Shown here piece by piece: positions 8,848 through 14,518 of a DNA stretch of 29,824 nt. The notes beneath the pieces were generated by a model. That model saw only the letters and a program-made list of their open reading frames with translations, was not told where the DNA came from and searched no databases. The position numbers were made by a program, and so were the translations under genes. Origin of the DNA: Lentisphaeria bacterium (lineage in GTDB: Bacteria > Verrucomicrobiota > Lentisphaeria > Victivallales > Victivallaceae); the NCBI GenBank assembly GCA_018265615.1, contig JABLYX010000058.1, positions 1 to 29,824 on the forward strand, written 5' to 3'. Numbering within the stretch: the first letter of the stretch is position 1; each line of letters opens with the position of its first letter.

Positions 8848-10056
8848 TTATTTCAGGAGCGGAACGGTGACAGGGACCTCGTCTCCGGTAACCGTCCACG
8901 TTCCGTTCGAATTGACGGTGATCTGCTGCCAGCTCGCGGGACCGTAGCCGTTCGGCGGGCCGGAAGTCAGAACGCCGAGATTGGTGGTTCCGCCGCCGCT
9001 GCCCAGATATGCCAGGCCGGAATGGAAGTCCTGCTTGATGCAGAGGGTCTTGATTTTGACTTTTTCCATTTCCTTCCCGCCATTCTTTTCCGCCTTTTTT
9101 TCTATTTCCACCTCTTTGATTTTTACTTCGCCAAGCTGAAAGTGAAGGTAGGAAGGTGTATCCTTGACTTGCTCCTTCGAGTAGAAGATATCGCATTGGT
9201 CCTGATTGCCGTTGTAACGCAGGTAGACAATCTGATCCTCATTGATCTCTTCACTGACGAAATTGGGAACAGTGTAACGTTTGCTGTTCAGGTAGATGAT
9301 GCTTTCTTCGCCGCCGTTTCCGTCGATAACCGAAAATTTCAATACAGGCTGTTCTTCGGGAGTATCTTCCTTTTCCCCTTTGTTCTTCTCGGTAAACTCG
9401 TTTATATTGACCAGAGTAAAATAACCTGAGTATCCCGGATCATGGCACAGATGAGGAAGCCCGCCCAGGAATTCCTGGCGGAAGGTCATTGTTTTGGTTG
9501 TCGGCGTCGTTGTGACGACAGCCGCGCCAAGGCGATAATATCCATAATCGCTGTCGCTGTTCAATTCATTCGGATCCAGGAAAATGTCGCATCTGTCCAG
9601 TGCCCGGATATAGCGCAGATAGATATATTGCGTAACATCAATTTCGCTGCTCTTATAATTCGGAACGGTATAGCGATATCCGTTGATGTAAGCAATATTT
9701 ACCTTGCTGCCGCCCCCGTCTACCACCGCGATTTTGGGAATCCAGGCATTCGGAGAACCGGGCGGAGCAAGTTCGCAGGCGTATTCAATCTTGAAGTAAC
9801 CCTGATACTCCTCATCAGTCGTTGGCAGCAGAACCTGAACTCCTGCGTTGCCGACAGAGGCGGACGGATTGAGGATATATGGCGAAATCTGAATGTCGAG
9901 TTTCCCACTGTTTCCCCACAGCAGCTTCCACCAGTCATATTGAGTGATTTCATGGTCAAATCCGTTGCTGCGGATGTAATTGGCCCACTCTGCAGCAGAA
10001 ATATCACTGAGGCCGGGAATATTTTTCATATATTCCTGCCATTCGTCTTTTGTCAT
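8848..10056 (-). CDS. Unknown protein with two internal repeats
   Basis: This is a 402-residue protein from ATG 10056, preceded by CAGGTAAC. An N-terminal helical segment (residues 1-50, with KDEWQEYMKNIPGLSD and WANYIRSNGFD) is followed by two homologous units. The first runs from PKIAVVDGGGSKVNIAYING through RYTVPNY...EID..QYIYLRY...DRCDIF to MTFRQEFLGGLPHL. The second runs from LKFSVIDGNGGEESIIYLNS through RYTVPNF...EINEDQIVYLRY...DQCDIFYS to LCIKQDFHSGLAYLG. Each unit ends in a Gly-rich turn that also closes the protein. A highly charged Lys/Glu stretch precedes the end of the second unit. A structural or fibre protein is likely from its position; I do not recognise the family. Confidence 0.65.
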   Translation of the reverse strand: MTKDEWQEYMKNIPGLSDISAAEWANYIRSNGFDHEITQYDWWKLLWGNSGKLDIQISPYILNPSASVGNAGVQVLLPTTDEEYQGYFKIEYACELAPPGSPNAWIPKIAVVDGGGSKVNIAYINGYRYTVPNYKSSEIDVTQYIYLRYIRALDRCDIFLDPNELNSDSDYGYYRLGAAVVTTTPTTKTMTFRQEFLGGLPHLCHDPGYSGYFTLVNINEFTEKNKGEKEDTPEEQPVLKFSVIDGNGGEESIIYLNSKRYTVPNFVSEEINEDQIVYLRYNGNQDQCDIFYSKEQVKDTPSYLHFQLGEVKIKEVEIEKKAEKNGGKEMEKVKIKTLCIKQDFHSGLAYLGSGGGTTNLGVLTSGPPNGYGPASWQQITVNSNGTWTVTGDEVPVTVPLLK

Positions 10057-10085
10057 AATTAGTTACCTGAAATTAATTGCGATAC

Positions 10086-10592
10086 TTATTCCATCTCATC
10101 CGGGTCCACCTTGTTGCCTTTCGGAGAAGGCACCACCCTCGAGATTTTGACCAGCTCTTCCTGGAGATTCTGTTTATAAGTCACGATGATGTCCGTATAT
10201 CCGTTCCCGTCATCGGTGAACTTGTAACTGACCAGTTGGAAGTCTCCGGACGGAATGGAGCTGCGATCATTGCCGGGAATGGCGAGGGCTTCCACATCGA
10301 CATAACCCGGTTTCATGCACTTTTCCATCTGCGTGGCCTGGAAGGTTTCGGTTCGGCAGCGCAGTTTACCGGTGATGGTGATTGTTCCGGTGCGAACCTT
10401 GAAGCAGGCAGCGAATCTTTTCCATTTGGGATAAGTTCTGACAAAGCATGTTTTGGATTGGGCATACTCAGTCGCATAGGTATAACCGTATTCTTCGGTG
10501 AAGTCGGATGGTTGCGGGTCCTTTTCCGTGAACTCCACCGAACCGCCGGTGCGGATGAATTTTCGGGAGCTGAATTTTGCATTGGTTGCCAT
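10086..10592 (-). CDS. Hypothetical 168-aa protein of the phage-like operon
   Basis: This is a 168-residue protein from ATG 10592, preceded by GAAAGTGA at suitable spacing. It starts MATNAKFSSRKFIRTGGSV. The body alternates short beta-like stretches (TGTITITGKLRCRTE, GDFQLVSYKFTDDGNGYTDI, IIVTYKQNLQEE), compatible with a beta-rich virion component. There is no signal peptide, membrane segment or recognised motif. It lies 20 bp after the stop of the upstream 137-aa gene and 29 bp before the 402-aa gene, so all three are probably co-transcribed. Its product could be a small tail or head-completion protein, but that is only positional inference. Confidence 0.6.
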   Translation of the reverse strand: MATNAKFSSRKFIRTGGSVEFTEKDPQPSDFTEEYGYTYATEYAQSKTCFVRTYPKWKRFAACFKVRTGTITITGKLRCRTETFQATQMEKCMKPGYVDVEALAIPGNDRSSIPSGDFQLVSYKFTDDGNGYTDIIVTYKQNLQEELVKISRVVPSPKGNKVDPDEME

Positions 10593-10611
10593 GATGGATC
10601 ACTTTCGTCTT

Positions 10612-11025
10612 TTATCGCGGGTTGATCGGGCGGGTCTGTTCCGGCGTCTCGACACTCTCCGGCGTGGGCGGAAAGCCGCGCATCAGCGCGCTGTCGTTCC
10701 GGGTGGCGGTGACGGTGATTGTGAATTTTTGCGCTGTGTAATCGAATTCTTTTACCAGTTTGGTGATGGTCCCTGTCCAGTTTTCATGCGTGACAAATGT
10801 TCCCATTTCTGGAATTACGCTCTCGTTATTGACCGTAATAGTGAATGCGCGTGAATCGGTCTTCGTATAGATTTTCTGTTCGATGGTTCTTCCGTCGGCG
10901 TTTTTAACGCTGGTCGTGGTGGATGTATCTTCCTCTTTCAGTTTGTCGATTACACCATAATGCGTGGTGGTTCCATAGAAAAGCTTGCGTTCGTTCGGGA
11001 TTTCCGTCTCTTGCGGTTCTGCCAT
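10612..11025 (-). CDS. Hypothetical 137-aa protein of the phage-like operon
   Basis: This is a 137-residue protein from ATG 11025, behind AAAGAAAGACC. It is rich in Thr and has a two-part beta pattern (AFTITVNNESVIPEMGTFVTH and KFTITVTATRNDSALMRG). Residues about 93-112 (MGTFV.HENWTGTITKLVKEFDYT) describe a substitution-like statement of a beta domain seen in small structural phage proteins, though no family is recognised. The Pro-rich C-terminus (PPTPESVETPEQTRPINPR) is probably flexible. It is the first of the presumed structural genes after the early regulatory and recombination block, separated from the HTH gene by 60 bp in which I see no clear promoter. Confidence 0.6.
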   Translation of the reverse strand: MAEPQETEIPNERKLFYGTTTHYGVIDKLKEEDTSTTTSVKNADGRTIEQKIYTKTDSRAFTITVNNESVIPEMGTFVTHENWTGTITKLVKEFDYTAQKFTITVTATRNDSALMRGFPPTPESVETPEQTRPINPR

Positions 11026-11085
11026 TTTTTTGGTCTTTCTTTGCGGTAGGGTGGTTAAAGCGGTTCGGCAGGCTCTCCGGTGCCT

Positions 11086-11475
11086 TCACTTATTACCCTG
11101 TTTGTTCCGCTTTTTCCGGTTGATTCTGCAGATAAAGTCGGAGTAGCGGAGCAGCAGGCCGAGTTCCCGGTTCTGCTTCTGTGCCCGGTGGACGAAGCGT
11201 TCGACGGTCGCTGTGCCGATTTCGAGCTCCGAAGCGATGGAGCGATAGCTGCGGCCGCGGGAGCGCAGCAGCAGGATGCGCCAGTCTCGGCGGTCGCGCA
11301 CGAGTTCGAACAACTGCTCGAGCGCATTGAGGAATTCCGGTGCGGAGCGCTGCGTCAGTGTCAAGCTGGCTTCCGCCAGTTCTTCCGGTGTTTCCTCCGC
11401 TTCATCGAAGTAGATTTCCGGTTCCACTGTTTCAGCCTGCTCGATAATTTTCGGGGCAGTTATGACGGGTTTCAT
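11086..11475 (-). CDS. Sigma-region-4-like HTH protein, putative late regulator
   Basis: This is a 129-residue protein. ATG 11475 is chosen because AAGGAG lies 7 bases upstream and because it overlaps the stop of the 55-aa ORF (ATGA); the frame stays open further upstream. Residues 1-45 are acidic (EPEIYFDEAEETPEELAEAS). Residues about 65-110 (RRDWRILLLRSRGRSYRSIA, then SELEIGTATVERFVHRAQ) form a helix-turn-helix of the sigma-70 region 4 or LuxR style: a conserved dipeptide-type turn, then a recognition helix with TVER. The C-terminus is very basic (RKKRNKQGNK). In phage operons such proteins act as late-gene activators or small terminase-like DNA binders. Both are possible here, and the regulator reading is favoured because no large terminase is present. 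Confidence 0.6.
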   Translation of the reverse strand: MKPVITAPKIIEQAETVEPEIYFDEAEETPEELAEASLTLTQRSAPEFLNALEQLFELVRDRRDWRILLLRSRGRSYRSIASELEIGTATVERFVHRAQKQNRELGLLLRYSDFICRINRKKRNKQGNK

Positions 11476-11639
11476 GGTTTCTTCTCCTTGTCTGTTTCGG
11501 GCGGCGGGGCGAGTTCGATTGCGGCGCGGAGGGCGGCGAGGGCCCCGGCCCAGTAGCTCCGGCCGTTGGCTGTTGCGCGGATTCCGCCGGCTTTCGGGTC
11601 GAATTCGATCCGGGTATTGCACACTCTGAGCGTCTCCAT
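11472..11639 (-). CDS. 55-aa ORF between annealing protein and HTH gene
   Basis: This is a 55-residue ORF reading METLRVCNTRIEFDPKAGGI, then RATANGRSYWAGALAALRAA and a Pro-rich tail. It starts one base after the stop of the Rad52-type gene, with GGAGAG upstream. Its TGA overlaps the ATG of the HTH gene (ATGA), and its last codons supply that gene's AAGGAG site. This fit on both sides argues for a real translated gene that couples its neighbours. The conserved-looking NGRSYWAGALAALRAAIE helix suggests a small folded domain. The function is unknown. Confidence 0.6.
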   Translation of the reverse strand: METLRVCNTRIEFDPKAGGIRATANGRSYWAGALAALRAAIELAPPPETDKEKKP

Positions 11640-11640
11640 G

Positions 11641-12144
11641 TCATCTCTCCTCCGGCGGCAGCGCCCAGGCGGGCAGGAGCGGCGCTCTCCACCAGACCGT
11701 GCGTCGTTCCGGCGTCACGGCGCGGCGCCAGCCGAGGCCCGTGCGCGGTGAGAGCGAGCAGACCGCGAAGTTCTTTTCGACGCGGTAGAGGTAGCGGCCG
11801 ATTCCCCACTGGACCGCCGCGCGTTTCATCGCGCAGGAGAAGCCCCCTTCGACCGCCTCGAGGCCGCGCTCAGCCGCGCCGTCCCAGCGTGTGACCCATT
11901 CGCCGTTGATCCGGCAGGAGAGCCCGCACAGCACCGAATGCTCGCCCCACTTCATGAATTCATTGCGCCAGTTGCCGGCGCCGAACACCTCGTCGAGCCG
12001 GTCCATCACGGCCCGGTTTGTGACGTAGCAGCTCACCATTGCCCACGGCCGGCTGCCGTTGATTCCGACGCTCCGGATCCGCCACGCGACTTCGTTCGCC
12101 GGGAACGGCCTCGCCAGCGCCTCGAGTTTTTCTTTGTCCGTCAT
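11641..12144 (-). CDS. Rad52-type single-strand annealing protein
   Basis: This is a 167-residue protein from ATG 12144, with AAGGAG upstream. It matches the Rad52/Rad22 phage annealing protein pattern. PFPANEVAWRIRSVG occupies residues 13-27, VTNRAVMDRLDEVFGAGNWR residues 41-60, CGLSCRINGEWVTRWDGAAE follows from about residue 73, and GGFSCAMKRAAVQWGIGRYL lies near residue 100. This family anneals complementary single strands in phage recombination, often with an exonuclease and SSB, neither of which is seen here. The C-terminal 35 residues are Trp/Arg/Pro-rich and probably not part of the annealing core. It is the second gene of the early operon, under control of the repressor-facing promoter. 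Identification is by motif recall and is fairly firm. Confidence 0.8.
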   Translation of the reverse strand: MTDKEKLEALARPFPANEVAWRIRSVGINGSRPWAMVSCYVTNRAVMDRLDEVFGAGNWRNEFMKWGEHSVLCGLSCRINGEWVTRWDGAAERGLEAVEGGFSCAMKRAAVQWGIGRYLYRVEKNFAVCSLSPRTGLGWRRAVTPERRTVWWRAPLLPAWALPPEER

Positions 12145-12157
12145 CTCGCTTCTCCTT

Positions 12158-12421
12158 TCAGCAGTGCGCGGGAAACCCGCAGGTTTCGTCGCGGTCGGTT
12201 GCCGCCTGTTGTTTTATTTGTGTTGCATTTATGCAACTATCGAGAAACAAAAGAACATCCTCCGCCGGGAGGCCGCACCTCCAGGCGTACGATTTCAGCC
12301 GGACTCCGGCGATATACGCTTCTTCACTGTAGGAACTGAAGAGTTTACGCTCAATTTTCGCCTTTCTTTTCGCTTCGGTCCGCACCTTCTCATCGACGGG
12401 GATCAACACTTTTTTTTTCAT
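12158..12421 (-). CDS. Small basic protein, first gene of the early operon
   Basis: This is an 87-residue protein from ATG 12421, with GGAAAGGAA upstream. It begins MKKKVLIPVDEKVRTEAKRK, a short beta strand followed by a basic helix reminiscent of ribbon-helix-helix proteins. A more mixed second half ends with three Cys residues overall. The codons after the start contain a run of nine A. It is the first gene after the leftward promoter, which suggests an early regulatory role (Cro-like or antirepressor-like). Similarity to ribbon-helix-helix folds is only suggestive, and I do not recognise the family. Confidence 0.6.
   Translation of the reverse strand: MKKKVLIPVDEKVRTEAKRKAKIERKLFSSYSEEAYIAGVRLKSYAWRCGLPAEDVLLFLDSCINATQIKQQAATDRDETCGFPAHC
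12223..12236. promoter_or_regulatory. Inverted repeat TTGCAT-TT-ATGCAA, candidate operator
   Basis: This is a perfect inverted repeat of TTGCAT with a 2-bp centre. It lies inside the 3' part of the first early gene and is followed by ACTAT, as in the two upstream ATGCAACTAT sites. It is probably an additional repressor site. Confidence 0.4.
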
Positions 12422-12456
12422 GGGGAGTTCCTTTCCTTCTCGGGTTTCACACGATA

Positions 12457-12485
12457 AATATAGTGTCTCGAATGCAACTATTCAA
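12457..12485 (-). promoter_or_regulatory. Leftward early promoter (TTGAAT-17-TATATT)
   Basis: On the minus strand the -35 box TTGAAT (12485-12480) and the -10 box TATATT (12462-12457) are 17 bp apart. The expected start is about 12450, shortly before the ribosome-binding site of the 87-aa gene. A GAATGCAACTATT repeat (12470-12482) lies between and across the boxes, so repressor binding there would block it. Confidence 0.6.
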
Positions 12486-12502
12486 GCTTGAATGCAACTA
12501 TT
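12470..12502. promoter_or_regulatory. Twin GAATGCAACTATT operator-like repeats
   Basis: The 13-mer GAATGCAACTATT occurs at 12470-12482 and 12490-12502, exactly 20 bp apart (about two helical turns), so both face the same side of DNA. Between them TTCAAGCTTGAA (12481-12492) is a perfect 12-bp palindrome. They overlap the leftward promoter and are the best candidates for repressor sites. Confidence 0.6.
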
Positions 12503-12526
12503 TTGTTCTGGTTTTTAAAATTCAAG

Positions 12527-12555
12527 TTGCAAATGCAAGATCGACAGTGTATTGT
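12527..12555 (+). promoter_or_regulatory. Rightward repressor promoter with overlapping operator
   Basis: TTGCAA (12527-12532) and TATTGT (12550-12555) are 17 bp apart and could serve the repressor gene. The -35 box is part of the inverted repeat TTGCA-AA-TGCAA (12527-12538), which shares the TGCAA core with the other sites, so autoregulation is likely. Confidence 0.5.
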
Positions 12556-12605
12556 AATGAGAAGGAAAAACAACCGATTCGGAAACGGAAAAAAGGAGGG
12601 CGGAT

Positions 12606-13379
12606 ATGAGGATCACGCCGGAGCTCAGGAGCTGTCTGGAACGCGCGTGCGGGGAGGTCGGCGGAGCCGCGGAGCTCGCGCGGCGCGCCGATGTGAACAA
12701 GGCGAATCTGTCGCGCTATCTGAATGGGCAGTCCGACTCAATCAGCGACCGCAACTGGACTAAACTGCTGCCGGTGCTGCGGCCGTACCTGACGCCGTCC
12801 GCCCTGCGTTCGATGCTTCCGTCCGGGCTCGCGGCCACGGTGCAGGGGGCGGCCGCCGGTCCCGGCTGCCCGGAGTGCGACGCGGAGGCGGTCATGCCGA
12901 ACCCGTCGAAGCTTTTTCCGATCATCAGCGACGCGGCTGCGGCCGAGGTGAATACACTCTATTATCCGCTGGCGGACTACGCCGACGCGAGCAGCGCCGA
13001 ACGGCAGTATTTTCAGGACGGCCGCCCGGGGGATGTGGTGCTGCGCGTGACCGGAGAGTCGATGATGCCGTGGTATCCGCCGGGAACGCTGCTGCTGATC
13101 CGCCCGAACCAGCGGCTCGAAAACGGGCAGCGGGTCATTGCGATCATGGAGGACGGCGACGTGATTTTTAAGGTGTTCGTGCAGAAGGAGGAGCGCATCG
13201 CGCTCTTCTCGATCAACCAGTCGGACGGCAGGGACTACCTCTTTCCGCCGCATCGGCTCTCCGAGGTGCGCGGGCTCTATCAGGTGATCTCTTCGGTCCG
13301 CAACGAGCTCGAACTCGACGCGGCGATGAACCGTGCCGGAATCCACCATTTCTGGGAGTCGAAGCTCGAAAAGCTGTAA
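12606..13379 (+). CDS. Phage-type repressor with HTH and S24 peptidase-like domain
   Basis: This is a 257-residue protein from ATG 12606, with GGAGGG upstream. Residues about 15-60 form an HTH (AAELARRADVNKANLSRYLN) of the Xre kind. A linker of about 60 residues follows. Residues 140-230 are a LexA/CI C-terminal domain with the nucleophile motif TGESMMPWYPPG (Ser152) and the general-base Lys in VIFKVF (Lys189). No obvious Ala-Gly or Cys-Gly cleavage site stands 35-40 residues before Ser152, so self-cleavage is uncertain. It is transcribed away from the early operon across a switch with shared operator-like repeats and probably keeps the element silent. The window shows no second regulator of the same type. 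Confidence 0.85.
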   Translation: MRITPELRSCLERACGEVGGAAELARRADVNKANLSRYLNGQSDSISDRNWTKLLPVLRPYLTPSALRSMLPSGLAATVQGAAAGPGCPECDAEAVMPNPSKLFPIISDAAAAEVNTLYYPLADYADASSAERQYFQDGRPGDVVLRVTGESMMPWYPPGTLLLIRPNQRLENGQRVIAIMEDGDVIFKVFVQKEERIALFSINQSDGRDYLFPPHRLSEVRGLYQVISSVRNELELDAAMNRAGIHHFWESKLEKL

Positions 13380-13472
13380 ACTCCGCCCTCTCCGCTATTC
13401 TCGCCGTATCTCCCGCAGGACTTCGCATACCGGCAGCTTCTCCGGCGACGATCTGGCCTGCCGGGCAAAAAA

Positions 13473-14390
13473 TTATAGTCTTTTTCTCTCCGGCGGCACC
13501 GGCTCCTCCTCCCGGAACGCCAGACGGCGGAAACGGCCCGGGGGGAGCCCGTGACGGCGGCGGAAAGCGGCGGTGAAGAAGGTCGTGCTGCGGTAGCCGC
13601 AGCGGAACGCGATCTCATCAACGAGGGAGTCGGTTTCACGCAGCAGCATTGCGGCGTGCTCCATGCGGATGGCGGAGAGGGTTTCGGAGAAGCTTTGCCC
13701 GCCCTGTTCCATGAAGAGCCGGGAGAGATAGCCGGGATTCAGCCTGAAGAGCCGCGCAACCTGGGCGCGGCTGGTTTCCGCGCCGAAATTTTCCTCAAGG
13801 TGGAGGCGGATCTTCTCATAGGTGATCCGGGCTTTACCGGGAAGAGCGGCGCGGTCCGCCGCCAGTTCCGCGCGGACGATGCGGAAGAGGGCGCGGACAA
13901 GATCGGCGCGCGCCTCCTCCGGGGAGGACGCGAGACAGCCGGAGAGCCTGCGCAGCGTATCCGACGGCGGCAGCGCCGTGTGGAAGAAGCACGAGCAGAC
14001 CGGGCGGAGTCCCGGCCGGGGCTCCGCGGCATTGACATAGGTGACGCGGATGCATTCGGGGCGCAGCACGATGCAGCAGAGCTCGTGCGGCGACTCCCAG
14101 AACGGCAGTTTCCAGGCCAGCGGTTCGCTGTAGAGGAGCTCGCCGGGCGGAAGAAGAAGCTCGCGCGTTCCGCGCCCGTCTCCGCAGAGCAGCAGCTTCT
14201 TCCCGGCGAGCGGTATGTCGAAGACCGGATAGGGATACCGTTCGGCGGAGCGGCCCTCCGGCGGAGAGGGGAGCCGCCGTCCGGCGTGGATCCGTTGCGG
14301 CGCGATCCGTTCAAGGACGAAATCGAGCAGCCGGAGAAACGCCGGACGGGAGAGGTGTTCCAATCCAAGCTGCCGTGCAACCGGTCCCAT
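13473..14390 (-). CDS. AraC-family transcriptional regulator
   Basis: This is a 305-residue protein from ATG 14390. Residues about 195-295 hold the double HTH of the AraC/XylS family: a first HTH with AQVARLFRLNPGYLSRLFME, and a second with VDEIAFRCGYRSTTFFTAAF, then RRRHGLPPGRFRR. The N-terminal 190 residues are a cupin-like sensor region with Cys-rich beta strands (HELCCIVLRPECIRVTYVN). It is divergent from the six-hairpin glycosidase, and the -35 boxes of the two promoters overlap by one base, so it most likely controls that gene and its transporter in response to a sugar. Downstream it meets the repressor gene tail to tail with 93 bp between, where I see no clear terminator. Confidence 0.85.
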   Translation of the reverse strand: MGPVARQLGLEHLSRPAFLRLLDFVLERIAPQRIHAGRRLPSPPEGRSAERYPYPVFDIPLAGKKLLLCGDGRGTRELLLPPGELLYSEPLAWKLPFWESPHELCCIVLRPECIRVTYVNAAEPRPGLRPVCSCFFHTALPPSDTLRRLSGCLASSPEEARADLVRALFRIVRAELAADRAALPGKARITYEKIRLHLEENFGAETSRAQVARLFRLNPGYLSRLFMEQGGQSFSETLSAIRMEHAAMLLRETDSLVDEIAFRCGYRSTTFFTAAFRRRHGLPPGRFRRLAFREEEPVPPERKRL

Positions 14391-14433
14391 ACGTTACCGT
14401 CTCCCGTAAATGAAAGGTGACAATTCAATCAGT

Positions 14434-14462
14434 AATATAACAGGCGGGCTCTTGTGTTTCAA
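14434..14462 (-). promoter_or_regulatory. Promoter of the AraC-type gene (TTGAAA-17-TATATT)
   Basis: On the minus strand TTGAAA (14462-14457) and TATATT (14439-14434) are 17 bp apart, 44 bp before the start codon. Its -35 box shares base 14457 with the -35 box of the divergent glycosidase promoter. Confidence 0.6.
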
Positions 14463-14480
14463 GCGTTTTTCCGGTATACT
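14452..14480 (+). promoter_or_regulatory. Promoter of the glycosidase gene (TTGTGT-17-TATACT)
   Basis: TTGTGT (14452-14457) and TATACT (14475-14480) are 17 bp apart and 38 bp before the start codon. The poor -35 box fits a promoter needing an activator such as the adjacent AraC-type protein. Confidence 0.6.
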
Positions 14481-14518
14481 ATGGGAAAGCTGCGAAAATA
14501 ATACAGGAGATAATTCCG

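Noticed and set aside
1..11025. Diversity-generating retroelement in the fibre cluster
   Set aside because: No reverse transcriptase and no template/variable repeat pair with adenine-biased differences were seen. The similar segments differ by deletions and frameshifts instead.
12422..13472. Integrase, tRNA or attachment site at the right edge of the phage-like module
   Set aside because: No recombinase motif, tRNA cloverleaf or repeat matching the left part could be recognised; the boundary is set only by gene content.
13380..13472. Bidirectional terminator between the repressor and AraC-type genes
   Set aside because: Only short GC-rich complementarities are present, without a convincing stem followed by a T-run on either strand.
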